The notes: a model not told the origin generated them from the sequence alone. A stretch of DNA of 64,000 nucleotides from Melghirimyces thermohalophilus (GCF_900102685.1 NZ_FMZA01000012.1:39846-103845); one strand, 5' to 3'; positions 24,779 through 32,891 are shown, counted from the first letter of the stretch. Translations and numbers: made by a program.

Positions 24779-25237
24779 TTAAATCATCGATGTGAAAATG
24801 TCGATCCGATTTTTTCCCCCTATGACGATCAGTTTGTAATAGAGGTCCCCTTTTTCCCAAAATAAAAATTCGGCGCTATGGTTACTCCAATGTTTCGCTT
24901 GTAGTCCACTCTTCAGTGAAATTGATTGTATTGGACCACCACTAGGCAATACATTAGAATCAGAGTCTATGATTACGAGGCTCACTTTTGATGGGATTGA
25001 ATGGTTTCGGTATGCAATGTTCAAACTAATATAATCTCGTCCTTCCCAGTTTATCAGACACGCTGACTGTTCATCTACCTTAAACGGAAGCTCGGTAGGC
25101 AACTCCACCTGCTTTGGAAACTTTTTTACAGCTGTTCTGATATTGGTACATGGAGTAGCATGTTTTCTCTGGTCACTAGGGGTTGCATTACACCCAGTCA
25201 TGATTAGAATAGCGATAATAACCCACAAATAGCGCAA
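24779..25237 (-). CDS. Orphan lipoprotein
   Basis: About 152 residues from TTG 25237. The start LRYLWVIIAILIMTGC is a short lipoprotein signal with lipobox MTGC, followed by NATPSDQRK. The mature part is mixed (ISLNIAYRNHSIPSKVSLVIIDSDSN). The frame stays open upstream to 25294, but those codons overlap the DUF6881-like gene and do not resemble a signal peptide. The original start appears to have been lost or fused when the upstream gene was truncated. Function unknown. Confidence 0.55.
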   Translation of the reverse strand: MRYLWVIIAILIMTGCNATPSDQRKHATPCTNIRTAVKKFPKQVELPTELPFKVDEQSACLINWEGRDYISLNIAYRNHSIPSKVSLVIIDSDSNVLPSGGPIQSISLKSGLQAKHWSNHSAEFLFWEKGDLYYKLIVIGGKNRIDIFTSMI

Positions 25238-25448
25238 TGAAATCCCACGGAATTGGTTCAAGTCCCAAACCCGTTCCTCCCACTTCCACATCATCGTAAG
25301 CGCATCCGACTTTATCCCCGGGAACGAACTCCAATTTCCTGGCTTCCCATCGTTCCTCGTCTATCTCAGAATAAATGAGGTTGGAGTGATCAAGGTCTTC
25401 ATGATGCCATTTCATAAGAAGGTATATGATCAAAGCATCAAACCCCAC
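25188..25448 (-). pseudogene. DUF6881-like protein, C-terminally truncated
   Basis: 86 codons from GTG 25448, three bases after the SUKH stop. YLLMKWHHE...LIYSEIDEERWEARKLEF and DVEVGGTGLGLEPIP match the DUF6881 pattern. After EPIP the sequence changes to an unrelated hydrophobic tail (WDFIALFVGYY) that is the lipoprotein signal read in another frame. The gene is therefore cut by a rearrangement or frameshift. Such proteins are found among polymorphic-toxin neighbours, consistent with the SUKH gene next door. Confidence 0.6.
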
Positions 25449-25451
25449 TGT

Positions 25452-25889
25452 TTAGTGTAACATCAGGAGAAAATCCTCAAATGTATGGGTCACTACTTTC
25501 GGATCCCCTCCTTCTCTTTCATGATTCCAGAAGATAATGCTGGGTTGTTTCGGATCCTTACGGAAGTCAAAACAGAGAAAGTTTCCAGCGGGGTCTTCTC
25601 CAAAAATGACCACTTGTTTCGGTATCCCATGTTCATCCCGGTAATCCTCATTGTTTGTGAGAAGATCACCGTCTTCATGCTCTGGGTCAAAGCTATATAA
25701 GACGCCCAAAACCCTCTCTACCCCCTCTACCATAAAGCGATTGGGTTCGGGATATCCCCCATGATGTTTTTTAGCTGTTTGCACATAATCTTTTGGGAAA
25801 ATAACCCCTAATTTCTCTCCTACGGCTTGAATATCCCCTTCTGTAATCGGATCACTGCTGAATTCCCATTGTAGATCTTTACGTGCCAT
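25452..25889 (-). CDS. SMI1/KNR4 (SUKH) family protein, probable immunity protein
   Basis: 145 residues. ITEGDIQAVGEKLGVIFPKDYVQTAKKHHGG is the SUKH N-terminal helix and IFPKDY motif, and the domain continues through RVLGVLYSF and GNFLCFDFR to FEDFLLML. SUKH proteins commonly neutralise secreted polymorphic toxins. ATG 25889 follows AAGAAGGAG. Upstream on the same strand lie fragments that look like a toxin C-terminus, so this may be an orphan immunity gene. Confidence 0.85.
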   Translation of the reverse strand: MARKDLQWEFSSDPITEGDIQAVGEKLGVIFPKDYVQTAKKHHGGYPEPNRFMVEGVERVLGVLYSFDPEHEDGDLLTNNEDYRDEHGIPKQVVIFGEDPAGNFLCFDFRKDPKQPSIIFWNHEREGGDPKVVTHTFEDFLLMLH

Positions 25890-25904
25890 ATAGACTCTCC
25901 TTCT

Positions 25905-26044
25905 TAACGTTTTCCACCATACAAATCTTTACCGCCAGTATGACTCGTTGGGGGATCCTCTTTTGCTACGGAGTGTTTTTAAGATTGAGTAGAAAAGTTT
26001 CAATAGGCAACCCTCCTTGCTGAGCATTTACTACAGCATCCGGA
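25905..26044 (-). pseudogene. Decayed C-terminal end of a probable toxin gene
   Basis: Two short open stretches in different minus-strand frames look coding. DAVVNAQQGGLPIETFLLNL ends at a TAG (25967-25969), and EDPPTSHTGGKDLYGGKR ends at TAA (25905-25907), 15 bases before the SUKH start. The latter is a typical tail of a polymorphic toxin. Frameshifts separate the pieces and no upstream body remains. Confidence 0.4.
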
Positions 26045-26348
26045 GGGTTGGAATGTCATTCGCCCAATGTTATTATGGGTTAAAATTTTTGTATTAATAT
26101 TAATATGGATGGATGAAAATCTAAGGTACCTTCCCCTTTTTTAAATCCTCAATGACCTAATCGCATCCTGGATGAAACAGATCCAAAGCTGAATCTCTTG
26201 TCACACCACGGATATTTGAACACCTTATTCTACCGCAGGCGTATCGGGCGATGCTCATTCTGCAAAACACCACAACCCTAGATATCGACTTCTAGCGTTC
26301 TTTCATCTTTGCACAGACCGGCTGTTTGAATATATAGTCTCCCTTGAT
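26045..26348. other. Intergenic stretch, probably degraded sequence
   Basis: AT-rich with stops in all frames. A short minus-strand piece (VFKYPWCDKRFSFGS) hints at old coding sequence but is too short to assign. Confidence 0.35.
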
Positions 26349-27512
26349 TTAAAAGCCCGGCGTCTGCCAACCCGGGGGATAGATGAGATAGGCGGTCCCG
26401 TTGGAATGTTCCAACCAGAGGCGTTCCACCTCCTGCCGGTCATAAGTGATGCGGACTTCATCATTCGTTGGCGCCGCTGGGTCGTTGGTCAGGACGTCAC
26501 CCTGTTCATCAAATCCCCGAATCACCAACAGGTGACCAGGGGAACTGGGAAGCGGGCTGCCAGTCAGCTCCCCTTCATCGTAGGCAAAGCTGATGATGAT
26601 CGGAACGCCCATCTGCACCCAGCGCTCCGCTTCGGCCAAGCTCCCCATGCGAACCACCTTCGCCTCCAGGCCGTGGCTAGCTGCGTAAGCGGTATTAAAG
26701 GGCCAGTTTCCGCCACCGTCATACACATGGTCCCAAACGCCTTTCACCACGGTGGGAACCGATTGCTCCCACTCCCGGTTTCCGGTCAGCCTCGCCCAGT
26801 AATCCATCACCATCGATGTGGATGTAGGCGAACACCAAACCTCCCCGCCATCCGGGTACACCATCTGCGATCGCATGGGCACGTCCAGGGCACGGGTCGG
26901 ACCTGTGGACGGGATGCGGTCTGCCTGATCCTCTCCTTTAGAAAAGGCGATACCGTAAGCGCGGAGGGACGGGGTCCGGGAAAGGTCCTCCGTGAACAGA
27001 GTGATGCGAGCCTGAACCGCATGGGAGGTTTTTTCCAACTTCAACGTATCCACCGCCACATCCCCGTCCTCATCCCCCTGCCCCTGCACCGAGTGCCGGG
27101 GAAAGGGGGTGTCGTTCTGGTGCCATACACCCATGCTGTACCACTTGGTCCATCCCTGTTTCGTCCGCCCACGCAGTTCTACCTCCAGCCAGGTTCCCGC
27201 TGGGGTCACTGCCTGCCAGGAAGCGATCGCTTCCTCGAACCAAGCCCCGTGGACCGGGGCCGTCCAGCGACCATAAAAATAAGTGCCTTCATTATAGCGA
27301 CCGGAAGAATCCTTCCCCCGCTTCGCCGTCTCCGGATTCAGCACCAACGTGGAACCCCGCTTTTTTGTCCCCGCAAAGGTGCCCCCGGAGAAATGTTTCA
27401 CCTCATGATATGATTTGACAGCTTTTTTTGGAGGACCTCCCACCGCATCCACCACTGCTGCCGGCCCAAAAAAGATCATGACCACAGCCATCATTCCCAA
27501 CCACACTCTCAT
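26349..27512 (-). CDS. Secreted C39-like (papain-type) cysteine peptidase
   Basis: 387 residues with an N-terminal signal peptide (VWLGMMAVVMIFFGPAAVVDA). Residues ~30-210 form a beta-rich region of unknown role. Residues ~215-385 match the peptidase C39-like fold: the Cys in GGEVWCSPTSTSMVMDYW, the His in GHLLVIRGFD and the Asp in VLTNDPAA. The enzyme probably acts outside the cell on peptides or cell-wall material; the substrate is unknown. ATG 27512 follows GAAGGGGGTTGG. It stands alone, with the mini sortase-substrate-like gene divergent upstream. Confidence 0.85.
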   Translation of the reverse strand: MRVWLGMMAVVMIFFGPAAVVDAVGGPPKKAVKSYHEVKHFSGGTFAGTKKRGSTLVLNPETAKRGKDSSGRYNEGTYFYGRWTAPVHGAWFEEAIASWQAVTPAGTWLEVELRGRTKQGWTKWYSMGVWHQNDTPFPRHSVQGQGDEDGDVAVDTLKLEKTSHAVQARITLFTEDLSRTPSLRAYGIAFSKGEDQADRIPSTGPTRALDVPMRSQMVYPDGGEVWCSPTSTSMVMDYWARLTGNREWEQSVPTVVKGVWDHVYDGGGNWPFNTAYAASHGLEAKVVRMGSLAEAERWVQMGVPIIISFAYDEGELTGSPLPSSPGHLLVIRGFDEQGDVLTNDPAAPTNDEVRITYDRQEVERLWLEHSNGTAYLIYPPGWQTPGF

Positions 27513-27722
27513 TGCTTTCCAACCCCCTTCAACAGAATTAGGGATTAATTCGATCCGCTTAACCTTTCACCCTCCTGTTTGAAGGGGATGATTGCCCTTT
27601 TTATAGTCCATCGGACATATTTTCCCCCGTAAGAGGGGGCAGCAGCAGTAAAAACGGGAACCCGTAACGAATCACTATAAGGGTTCATCCCAAAACTTAA
27701 TCACCCCAAAGGGGGGACGGAT

Positions 27723-27932
27723 GTGAAACGAGTGGCCGCTATCATTACCATGTGGGGGATGCTTCTGCCGCCATCCTTAGCAGGAGCACAACCGACATCG
27801 GCCGGCCTCACCGGTGTGGCAGGCCACCGGCCTCCCGATACCGGTACATCCTTGCCGTTTTATATCGTGATCGGCGCCTTATTCCTGGTAATGGGCCTCG
27901 TCTTGCTCTGGCTCAGGAAAGGGCGGGAATGA
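27723..27932 (+). CDS. Tiny cell-surface protein with a sortase-signal-like tail
   Basis: 69 residues from GTG 27723, with GGGGGGAC upstream; the overlapping ATG at 27721 is followed at once by TGA. It has a signal peptide (VAAIITMWGMLLPPSLAGA), about 20 mature residues, then PPDTG, a hydrophobic helix (FYIVIGALFLVMGLVLLWL) and RKGRE. The order matches sortase substrates, but the first residue of LPxTG is Pro. The mature part is so small that it might be a membrane-anchored peptide. No sortase gene lies in the window. Confidence 0.6.
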   Translation: MKRVAAIITMWGMLLPPSLAGAQPTSAGLTGVAGHRPPDTGTSLPFYIVIGALFLVMGLVLLWLRKGRE

Positions 27933-27965
27933 CGAAACCGGCTTCCTAGAGAAGCCGGTTTCGTC
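27931..27965. terminator. Bidirectional terminator
   Basis: Perfect 15-bp stem GACGAAACCGGCTTC/GAAGCCGGTTTCGTC with a five-base loop, between two convergent genes. T-rich tails are weak. Confidence 0.75.
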
Positions 27966-27975
27966 ATTTGCACCC

Positions 27976-28881
27976 TTATGGCAACACCCGACGGGCGCTG
28001 ACGTACCGTTCGCTCCAATAATCTTCATCAAGACGGTTAATGGTGACATCCTCTTCCGGATTGGTCGCATGGATCATCTTGCCATCCCCCATATAAATGG
28101 AGACATGGCTGATCCCCCCGCCTCCTGTGCGGAAAAAAAGGAGGTCACCGACACGAAGCTCTCCGTCGACCGAGACCCCGACAGAAGCCTGGGCGGAGCT
28201 GGTTCGAGGGAGATCGATCCCGACCTGTTGAAAGACGAATTGCGTGAAGCCGGAACAATCGAAGCGGTTGGGACCGTTCGCTCCGTGGCTATAAGCACCA
28301 TCCAGCTGCGCTTGCGCCTCCCGAATCACCGCACTCGCCTGGGCATCCACATGGCCATCCGCCGCGCCACTCTCGTCAGCGGAAGACAGAGTGACCGCCC
28401 CTTTTGTCTCTGCAGACCCCGATTCACCAGCAACCTCGACAGAGCCGCTGCCTTTCACCTTCCCGGATAAACGAATCTGCTCCCCTACCTGAATCACGTC
28501 GGGGTCGGCAATCTGAGGATTTAATTGGATGAGTCCATCTAACTCCAACCCGTATTTCAGGGCGATCTGACCCAACGTCTCCCCCTTTTCCACCACATGG
28601 AAACGGTTGGACGTTCCAACTTGAGCCGCTTGGGAGGAGGAGTCCCCGGCAGCGCCCATATGCATCCGAATACCGGATGAGATCACATGATACTCCATCT
28701 TTTGTGGTGCAACCTGCTCCTGGGATACGGTCTCTTCCGTATTTCCCCTTTGGTCACGCACCTTCTGTTTTTCTGTCTCTCCCTCTGACCGAACGGCTGC
28801 ATCTGCTGACTGTGTCCCCCAGAGCAACGAACCGGCCAGGGTTAGAGTGGTCATCACCTTCCTACGGGGATGAATAACCAT
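27976..28881 (-). CDS. LysM-NlpC/P60 cell wall endopeptidase
   Basis: About 301 residues. A signal peptide (VMTTLTLAGSLLWGTQSADA) is followed by a spacer, one LysM domain (FHVVEKGETLGQIALKYGLELDGLIQLNPQI...) and a C-terminal NlpC/P60 domain. In the latter the catalytic Cys is in NRFDCSGFTQFV, the His in GISHVSIYMGDG and the third residue in IHATNP. It probably cleaves peptidoglycan stem peptides. Start ATG 28881 (MVIHPRRK) has ATGGAGG seven bases upstream; a further ATG at 28899 overlaps that site. The leader contains a CGGCCC/GGGCCG pair, but I cannot identify a riboswitch. Confidence 0.9.
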   Translation of the reverse strand: MVIHPRRKVMTTLTLAGSLLWGTQSADAAVRSEGETEKQKVRDQRGNTEETVSQEQVAPQKMEYHVISSGIRMHMGAAGDSSSQAAQVGTSNRFHVVEKGETLGQIALKYGLELDGLIQLNPQIADPDVIQVGEQIRLSGKVKGSGSVEVAGESGSAETKGAVTLSSADESGAADGHVDAQASAVIREAQAQLDGAYSHGANGPNRFDCSGFTQFVFQQVGIDLPRTSSAQASVGVSVDGELRVGDLLFFRTGGGGISHVSIYMGDGKMIHATNPEEDVTINRLDEDYWSERYVSARRVLP

Positions 28882-29030
28882 CAAATTCCTCCATTTCATT
28901 GGTTTCGGCCCTGTCTCTTCTGTAAGAATCCCCCTTTGTACCAGGTCTGGGCCGTCAATGCTCCATCTATATGGATCAAATTTTTAAATTATGTCAGGAA
29001 ATCGGCCAAGCCCGTGTCACCGAAATAAAA

Positions 29031-29052
29031 AACCGCCCCCCGAGGACGGTTC
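29031..29052 (-). terminator. Terminator of the small membrane protein gene
   Basis: Minus-strand AACCGTCC...GGGGGGCGGTT hairpin followed by TTTTTAT, nine bases past the stop codon. Confidence 0.7.
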
Positions 29053-29060
29053 AACACGCT

Positions 29061-29291
29061 TTAATCGCCTGTGAAGAAAAAGAAACCGGCAGCAGTCAGA
29101 ACAAGCAGAGAGCCTAAAAAACTGAGGACCGTCACCCCGAGATCGCCCACTAGGGGAAGCTGTTCCGGAAAAAACACGGCGACGAGCAACCCGATCCCCA
29201 ACACCCATAAAAAAGATTTAAAGGTCACTTTCAACAACTTCCAAAAGACGACGGCCAAAATGAGACCGATCAGAATTTCGCCGACATCCAC
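29061..29291 (-). CDS. Small hypothetical membrane protein
   Basis: 76 residues from GTG 29291 (VDVGEILIG), preceded by GAGAGGAGG; the frame is open to 29309. Two or three hydrophobic segments are present: LIGLILAVVFWKLL, FLWVLGIGLLVAVFF and VLSFLGSLLVLTAAGFFFF. No motif is recognised. It lies downstream of an SGNH hydrolase with a 25-base gap on the same strand, so the two are probably co-transcribed. Confidence 0.65.
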   Translation of the reverse strand: MDVGEILIGLILAVVFWKLLKVTFKSFLWVLGIGLLVAVFFPEQLPLVGDLGVTVLSFLGSLLVLTAAGFFFFTGD

Positions 29292-29316
29292 CGCTTTTCC
29301 TCCTCTCAAGATGGAA

Positions 29317-30045
29317 TCATTTATCGGTAAAATTATACTTCCTGAAGATCTGTTTTACGATCATCTGGTATCCTCGGTGGTTGGGGTGGAGTGCATCGCT
29401 GAAGTAGGCCATCTTCGGCTTACCCTGGAACAGGAAATGGGTCGGGATCCACGTGGTGTTGGAATAACGAGCCAACACCCGGCGGATGGCTCGATTCCAC
29501 TGTTGGATATACGGATCGCTGGCCACCATCCTCGGATAGGGATCATACAAACCCAACAATAAGACAGGTGCCTGGGGATTGGCTTGTCGCAACCGGTTCA
29601 AGATTTGATCCAGGTGGGTGGTAAATTCCCGCTTGCCCGCCTTCAACCGTTTTGGCTGCGGATCCATCATATCCCGACCGTTGCTGTACAAAAAGTCATT
29701 GGTGCCGATAAACAGGATCAACGTATCCGCCCGTTTCACATCCCGCAAAACAGGCCGTTGGGTCAGCTGATGCAAAACCCCGTCGGTCTGTTGCCCCCGG
29801 ATTCCGTAATTGTCCACCTGATATTGGGTATCCCGATGGCGGTTCAGCTGCCGCTTCAGTTCCCCGACGTACCCCCGGCCAGTCTGATCTCCGTAACCAT
29901 AAGTGAGGGAATCTCCCAGTGCCACGATCTGGTGGGAAGGTTGCTGCCGATCGGAAGCAAAAGGTTGCTTTTCCTGGATAAGCAAAAAGATGAAAAAGAT
30001 CAGCACGACAGCGAGAGCGATAGATAGTAAAAAATGGCGGTTCAC
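29317..30045 (-). CDS. SGNH/GDSL family hydrolase, membrane-anchored or secreted
   Basis: 242 residues. The N-terminal hydrophobic segment (FLLSIALAVVLIFFIFLLI) is a signal anchor. SGNH blocks follow in order: GDSLTYG with the nucleophile Ser near 45, NYGIRGQQT (block II Gly), GTNDF near 115 (block III Asn), and SDALHPNHRGY with the Asp/His pair near 220. The family hydrolyses esters of lipids or acylated polymers, here probably outside the membrane. GTG 30045 follows GGGAGAG. Confidence 0.9.
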   Translation of the reverse strand: MNRHFLLSIALAVVLIFFIFLLIQEKQPFASDRQQPSHQIVALGDSLTYGYGDQTGRGYVGELKRQLNRHRDTQYQVDNYGIRGQQTDGVLHQLTQRPVLRDVKRADTLILFIGTNDFLYSNGRDMMDPQPKRLKAGKREFTTHLDQILNRLRQANPQAPVLLLGLYDPYPRMVASDPYIQQWNRAIRRVLARYSNTTWIPTHFLFQGKPKMAYFSDALHPNHRGYQMIVKQIFRKYNFTDK

Positions 30046-30395
30046 GATCCACTCTCCCCATTCCTTTTTAACATACTTCCCGGTTTTCCACTCCCGCTAA
30101 CGCCCAAATCAATCCAGGAACATATCCGGCCTCCCTGGAGGTTAAGGTGGAGAGCCCTGTTATTTCAGTCCGGATCGACGTCTCGCTCCGCCATTATTGC
30201 AAACTTTCCGACTATACATGTATGCGACCGAGGCCACCCCGGTGTTTACCATCAAGCAACCCTTAAGCTTTTTTCCATCTGTAGCCGTAAACACCTGAGC
30301 AAAGCCCTATACCAGAATCACCCATTTCGTACTTCCGCCTCATTAAATCCCTTTGACCTCAAAGCTCTTTGAAAAGGAATATACCTATGTTGCCT
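30046..30395. other. Intergenic stretch without a supported gene
   Basis: Open frames here have no ribosome binding site and no protein-like pattern. No clear regulatory element was found. Confidence 0.4.
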
Positions 30396-30425
30396 AAAAA
30401 AAAGGCTGTCGTGTAACGGACAGCC
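30396..30425 (-). terminator. Strong minus-strand terminator with no obvious gene
   Basis: Minus-strand GGCTGTC-CGTTACAC-GACAGCC followed by eight T residues. No supported protein gene ends just upstream on that strand, so it may end a decayed gene or a small RNA starting near 30650. Confidence 0.75.
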
Positions 30426-30884
30426 GGGCAGATGAGAGCAAAAATGGATACCATTCATTCAGTGTCACCGTTAAAGGAGAGAGGGAAATCTGGATCAAGC
30501 TACAGGTCATTGAAAAGGAAGGACCCATCTCCCGATCCATATTTAGCATACATGAAAGTGGGGCTCGGCGGCCATTAACCAAAAGGAGCGTTTTTCAATT
30601 CTTACTGAGGAGTTACATATACAACGGGGGTGGGATCTATTTTCAAATCTATTCTATCATACCTTTCCTACTACTGAGCCAAGCTCGGATTGTTCAGACG
30701 GATGCTAAAAGCAACATTGAAAATCCCCTTCTAAGAAAGAACACTCATGCCGTTCCGGCCTGAAAATGTAGCAACTTCGGTTTTTTTCATAAAATTACTA
30801 CCCCAAGGGAAGATGACATTGTTCGTCTTAATCACGAACCTGAACATCTCCATTTCTAACCATTTTCTTTTGTTCGATAAAAAA
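30426..30884. other. Intergenic stretch with an unassigned open frame and an inverted repeat
   Basis: On the plus strand the frame from about 30404 to the TGA at 30760-30762 is open with partly protein-like text (GYHSFSVTVKGEREIWIKLQ) but lacks a start codon. CCCCAAGGGAAGATGACATT (30801-30820) is an imperfect inverted match to 30887-30908. Neither is enough to call a feature. Confidence 0.3.
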
Positions 30885-31382
30885 CTAAACAATACATTTC
30901 CTTGGGGAATGATGCTTGAGAGGAATCTGGGTTGTTCGCCCACTCAACACATGAAAAACTTCTAGTACGTCCGGTAACGTCTCACATATATTCAAACACT
31001 GAACCTGTTGCAGGTCTTTCACGTCACAGGGGATCTCCACCTGATAGGTTCGGAGCAAACAAGTTTTGGAGTTCCACACCATCACAGGTTCTGATAGGTG
31101 CTCTTTTTCCTTTTCCATCACGATGGATGGGTGGTCCCGGTTCGGTAGCAATCCCTGGAGCAAGTGATCCGTCGTTTTCAACAACACTTCGTAATAACGA
31201 AAATGACTCTCAAAAAAAGAGGGAAGTGCGGTCCAGTTTTCTTCAATCAGTTCCAAAACACGGAGTCCGGTTCGTTGACTGGGTTCGGAGTCATAAAACC
31301 CTTTTACCACGTGATTGACAGTCCTCTGAACGGCCGAGACCCATTTCCGCTCGAGGGGTTTTCCCCTTCGATGTTTGCTCAC
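30885..31382 (-). CDS. Hypothetical protein under apparent Fur control
   Basis: 165 residues from GTG 31382, with GGGAGGG nine bases upstream. It is cytoplasmic in composition, basic at the start (MSKHRRGKPLERKW). It contains FFESHFRYYEVLLKTTDHLLQGLL and a C-terminal half with several Cys residues (CLLRTY, IPCDV, VQCLNICETLP, PRKCIV). I do not recognise the family. A promoter overlapped by a consensus Fur box lies about 200 bases upstream, with a possible 17-codon leader between them. It would thus be made under iron limitation. Confidence 0.6.
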   Translation of the reverse strand: MSKHRRGKPLERKWVSAVQRTVNHVVKGFYDSEPSQRTGLRVLELIEENWTALPSFFESHFRYYEVLLKTTDHLLQGLLPNRDHPSIVMEKEKEHLSEPVMVWNSKTCLLRTYQVEIPCDVKDLQQVQCLNICETLPDVLEVFHVLSGRTTQIPLKHHSPRKCIV

Positions 31383-31386
31383 TATT

Positions 31387-31440
31387 CTACCCTCCCGTGG
31401 AGTTAAGATGATAGGAAAAGTCGGATCCGAATGGTTTCAC
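31387..31440 (-). CDS. Possible 17-codon leader ORF
   Basis: AAGAGGTG is followed by GTG 31440 and 17 codons (MKPFGSDFSYHLNSTGG) to TAG, four bases before the next gene's start. The ribosome binding site and tight spacing support translation. Its last codons carry the ribosome binding site of the following gene, which would couple the two. Confidence 0.35.
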   Translation of the reverse strand: MKPFGSDFSYHLNSTGG

Positions 31441-31578
31441 ATGTTGTCACCTCTTCATTCGGACTACGACTAAACGACTTCGGTTGCACCTATGGGCAAG
31501 AAGGTCCATCGCAAGATCAAAAACAGCAACCTGTGTGATCTGTTCTGTTGGTCAAACCCCTATCATTCAGCTGGTTCC

Positions 31579-31607
31579 ATCATAACCTAATTGATAATGA
31601 TTATCAA
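31579..31607 (-). promoter_or_regulatory. Promoter of the Fur-controlled unit
   Basis: On the minus strand TTGATA (31602-31607), 17-bp spacer and TATGAT (31579-31584). Confidence 0.65.
31592..31606. promoter_or_regulatory. Fur box
   Basis: TGATAATGATTATCA matches the Bacillus 7-1-7 Fur consensus TGATAATnATTATCA exactly and lies within a 17-bp perfect palindrome. It overlaps the -35 and spacer of the minus-strand promoter. Confidence 0.88.
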
Positions 31608-31661
31608 TGAGAACTTTAAAGGATGTTCTTACTCTCTCCATCCAACGTCAAACAACCAAAA

Positions 31662-31681
31662 GAGGCCACTCGAGTGGCCTC
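31662..31681 (-). terminator. Probable terminator of the epimerase-like gene
   Basis: Perfect 20-bp palindrome GAGGCCACTCGAGTGGCCTC followed on the minus strand by TTTTGGTTG. It lies about 220 bases past the stop codon and 55 bases ahead of the Fur box. Confidence 0.5.
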
Positions 31682-31898
31682 ATTCATCCGATGATTTTTT
31701 TATTCACCGAAGTTAGACATAACGAATGGAACATCTGTGACAGCCCTCCTCACCCTTTGATGAAACCCTAGCCGAACATTGGATGAGAGCCCCAATCTGA
31801 TCTACTGAATGGACATTGGCGATCGGTGCAGAGACAAAGTAAGTCCTCATCGAAGCTGGAGGAGTCTGCCCGTGGAGATCCTTCCCTATGGGCAGTTG

Positions 31899-32891
31899 TC
31901 AGGTTGGTGAATGACCCTTCACTAATTGGTCCTCCCGTTCATAATCCCATTCATAATCCTTAGGAGGGTGATTTAATTCCCACGTCATGGTCTTCTTTAA
32001 TGCGGTTTTTCGGTCAACGACTTCTGCATAGCCCAGCTCCTTGCGAATCAGTGAGGTATCGATCACAATATCTTGTTTCATTTCGTAGGGATAGATGAAC
32101 GATTGAGTTAATCGTTCTTTTGGCAAGACCATCATTTCCCCCTTCCATTCGAAGATTTTGGCAATCTCCAACACCCATTCACGAAGGGTAAAGGAAGGAA
32201 CCTCCCCGACATTATAGATTTTGCCGCTAACTCGAACATCAGTAGTTGCCAATACTATGGCTTCTGCGACATTCTCCACATATCCCCGCGTCCACGACCA
32301 ATGAGCCGCTTCTTCCTCCAAAATGATGTAAGGGCGTTGATCTGCCATTCTTTTCACATATTCAAATGTACGATGCCGATCATCCTCCGGTCCATATACC
32401 ATGGGAAGTCTCAAGATGGTACCAGGGAGTTCCTGCTCCCCTAACACGGTTTGTTCCTCATAATGGTACAGGCTCTCATCGATCCCGCGGTATGGATACA
32501 TGCTGCTTCTTAAAGGAGCGCTTTCTTTCAAAGGAACCGGTTCTAAATCACCTTCCTCCAGACGGCGAAAAATACTATAAGCCCGATAAACATCGAGGCT
32601 ACTTAAAGCTACCACCCGCTGGGTTAAACCCTTACAAGTATCCATGACAAGCTGGGCATCTCTTTGCGTATAGGGAAACATATCTAAAACAACATCAGGT
32701 GAAAATTTTTTTATGTTGTCGACATGTTCAAAGAAGCGATTTCGATCTCCTTGAATATGTTGAACCTCATGAAATTGAACCTTCTTTGTTTTCCCACGGT
32801 TAAAAACTGCTACCTGATGGCCCTTTTGTAATAATCGCTTGACGACATATGGACCAATAAAATTAGTTCCCCCGATCACAAGGATTCGCAT
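31899..32891 (-). CDS. NAD-dependent epimerase/dehydratase family protein
   Basis: 330 residues, extended SDR type. The cofactor loop is GGTNFIGPYV near 7, followed by DMFPYTQRDA and ALSSLDVYRAYS near 100. At the expected YxxxK position it reads YHYEE (near 142), so the usual Lys is missing. ILRLPMVYGP and the C-terminal YNVGEVPSFTLREW are normal for the family. It may bind a nucleotide sugar without standard catalysis or use another residue. ATG 32891 follows GAGGAGTGAAGG-like sequence. It appears to be a single-gene unit. Confidence 0.8.
   Translation of the reverse strand: MRILVIGGTNFIGPYVVKRLLQKGHQVAVFNRGKTKKVQFHEVQHIQGDRNRFFEHVDNIKKFSPDVVLDMFPYTQRDAQLVMDTCKGLTQRVVALSSLDVYRAYSIFRRLEEGDLEPVPLKESAPLRSSMYPYRGIDESLYHYEEQTVLGEQELPGTILRLPMVYGPEDDRHRTFEYVKRMADQRPYIILEEEAAHWSWTRGYVENVAEAIVLATTDVRVSGKIYNVGEVPSFTLREWVLEIAKIFEWKGEMMVLPKERLTQSFIYPYEMKQDIVIDTSLIRKELGYAEVVDRKTALKKTMTWELNHPPKDYEWDYEREDQLVKGHSPT

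Noticed and set aside
28900..28962. Possible ydaO-type c-di-AMP riboswitch before the LysM-NlpC/P60 gene
   Set aside because: Only a CGGCCC/GGGCCG pair is visible; the conserved ydaO core sequences were not found.
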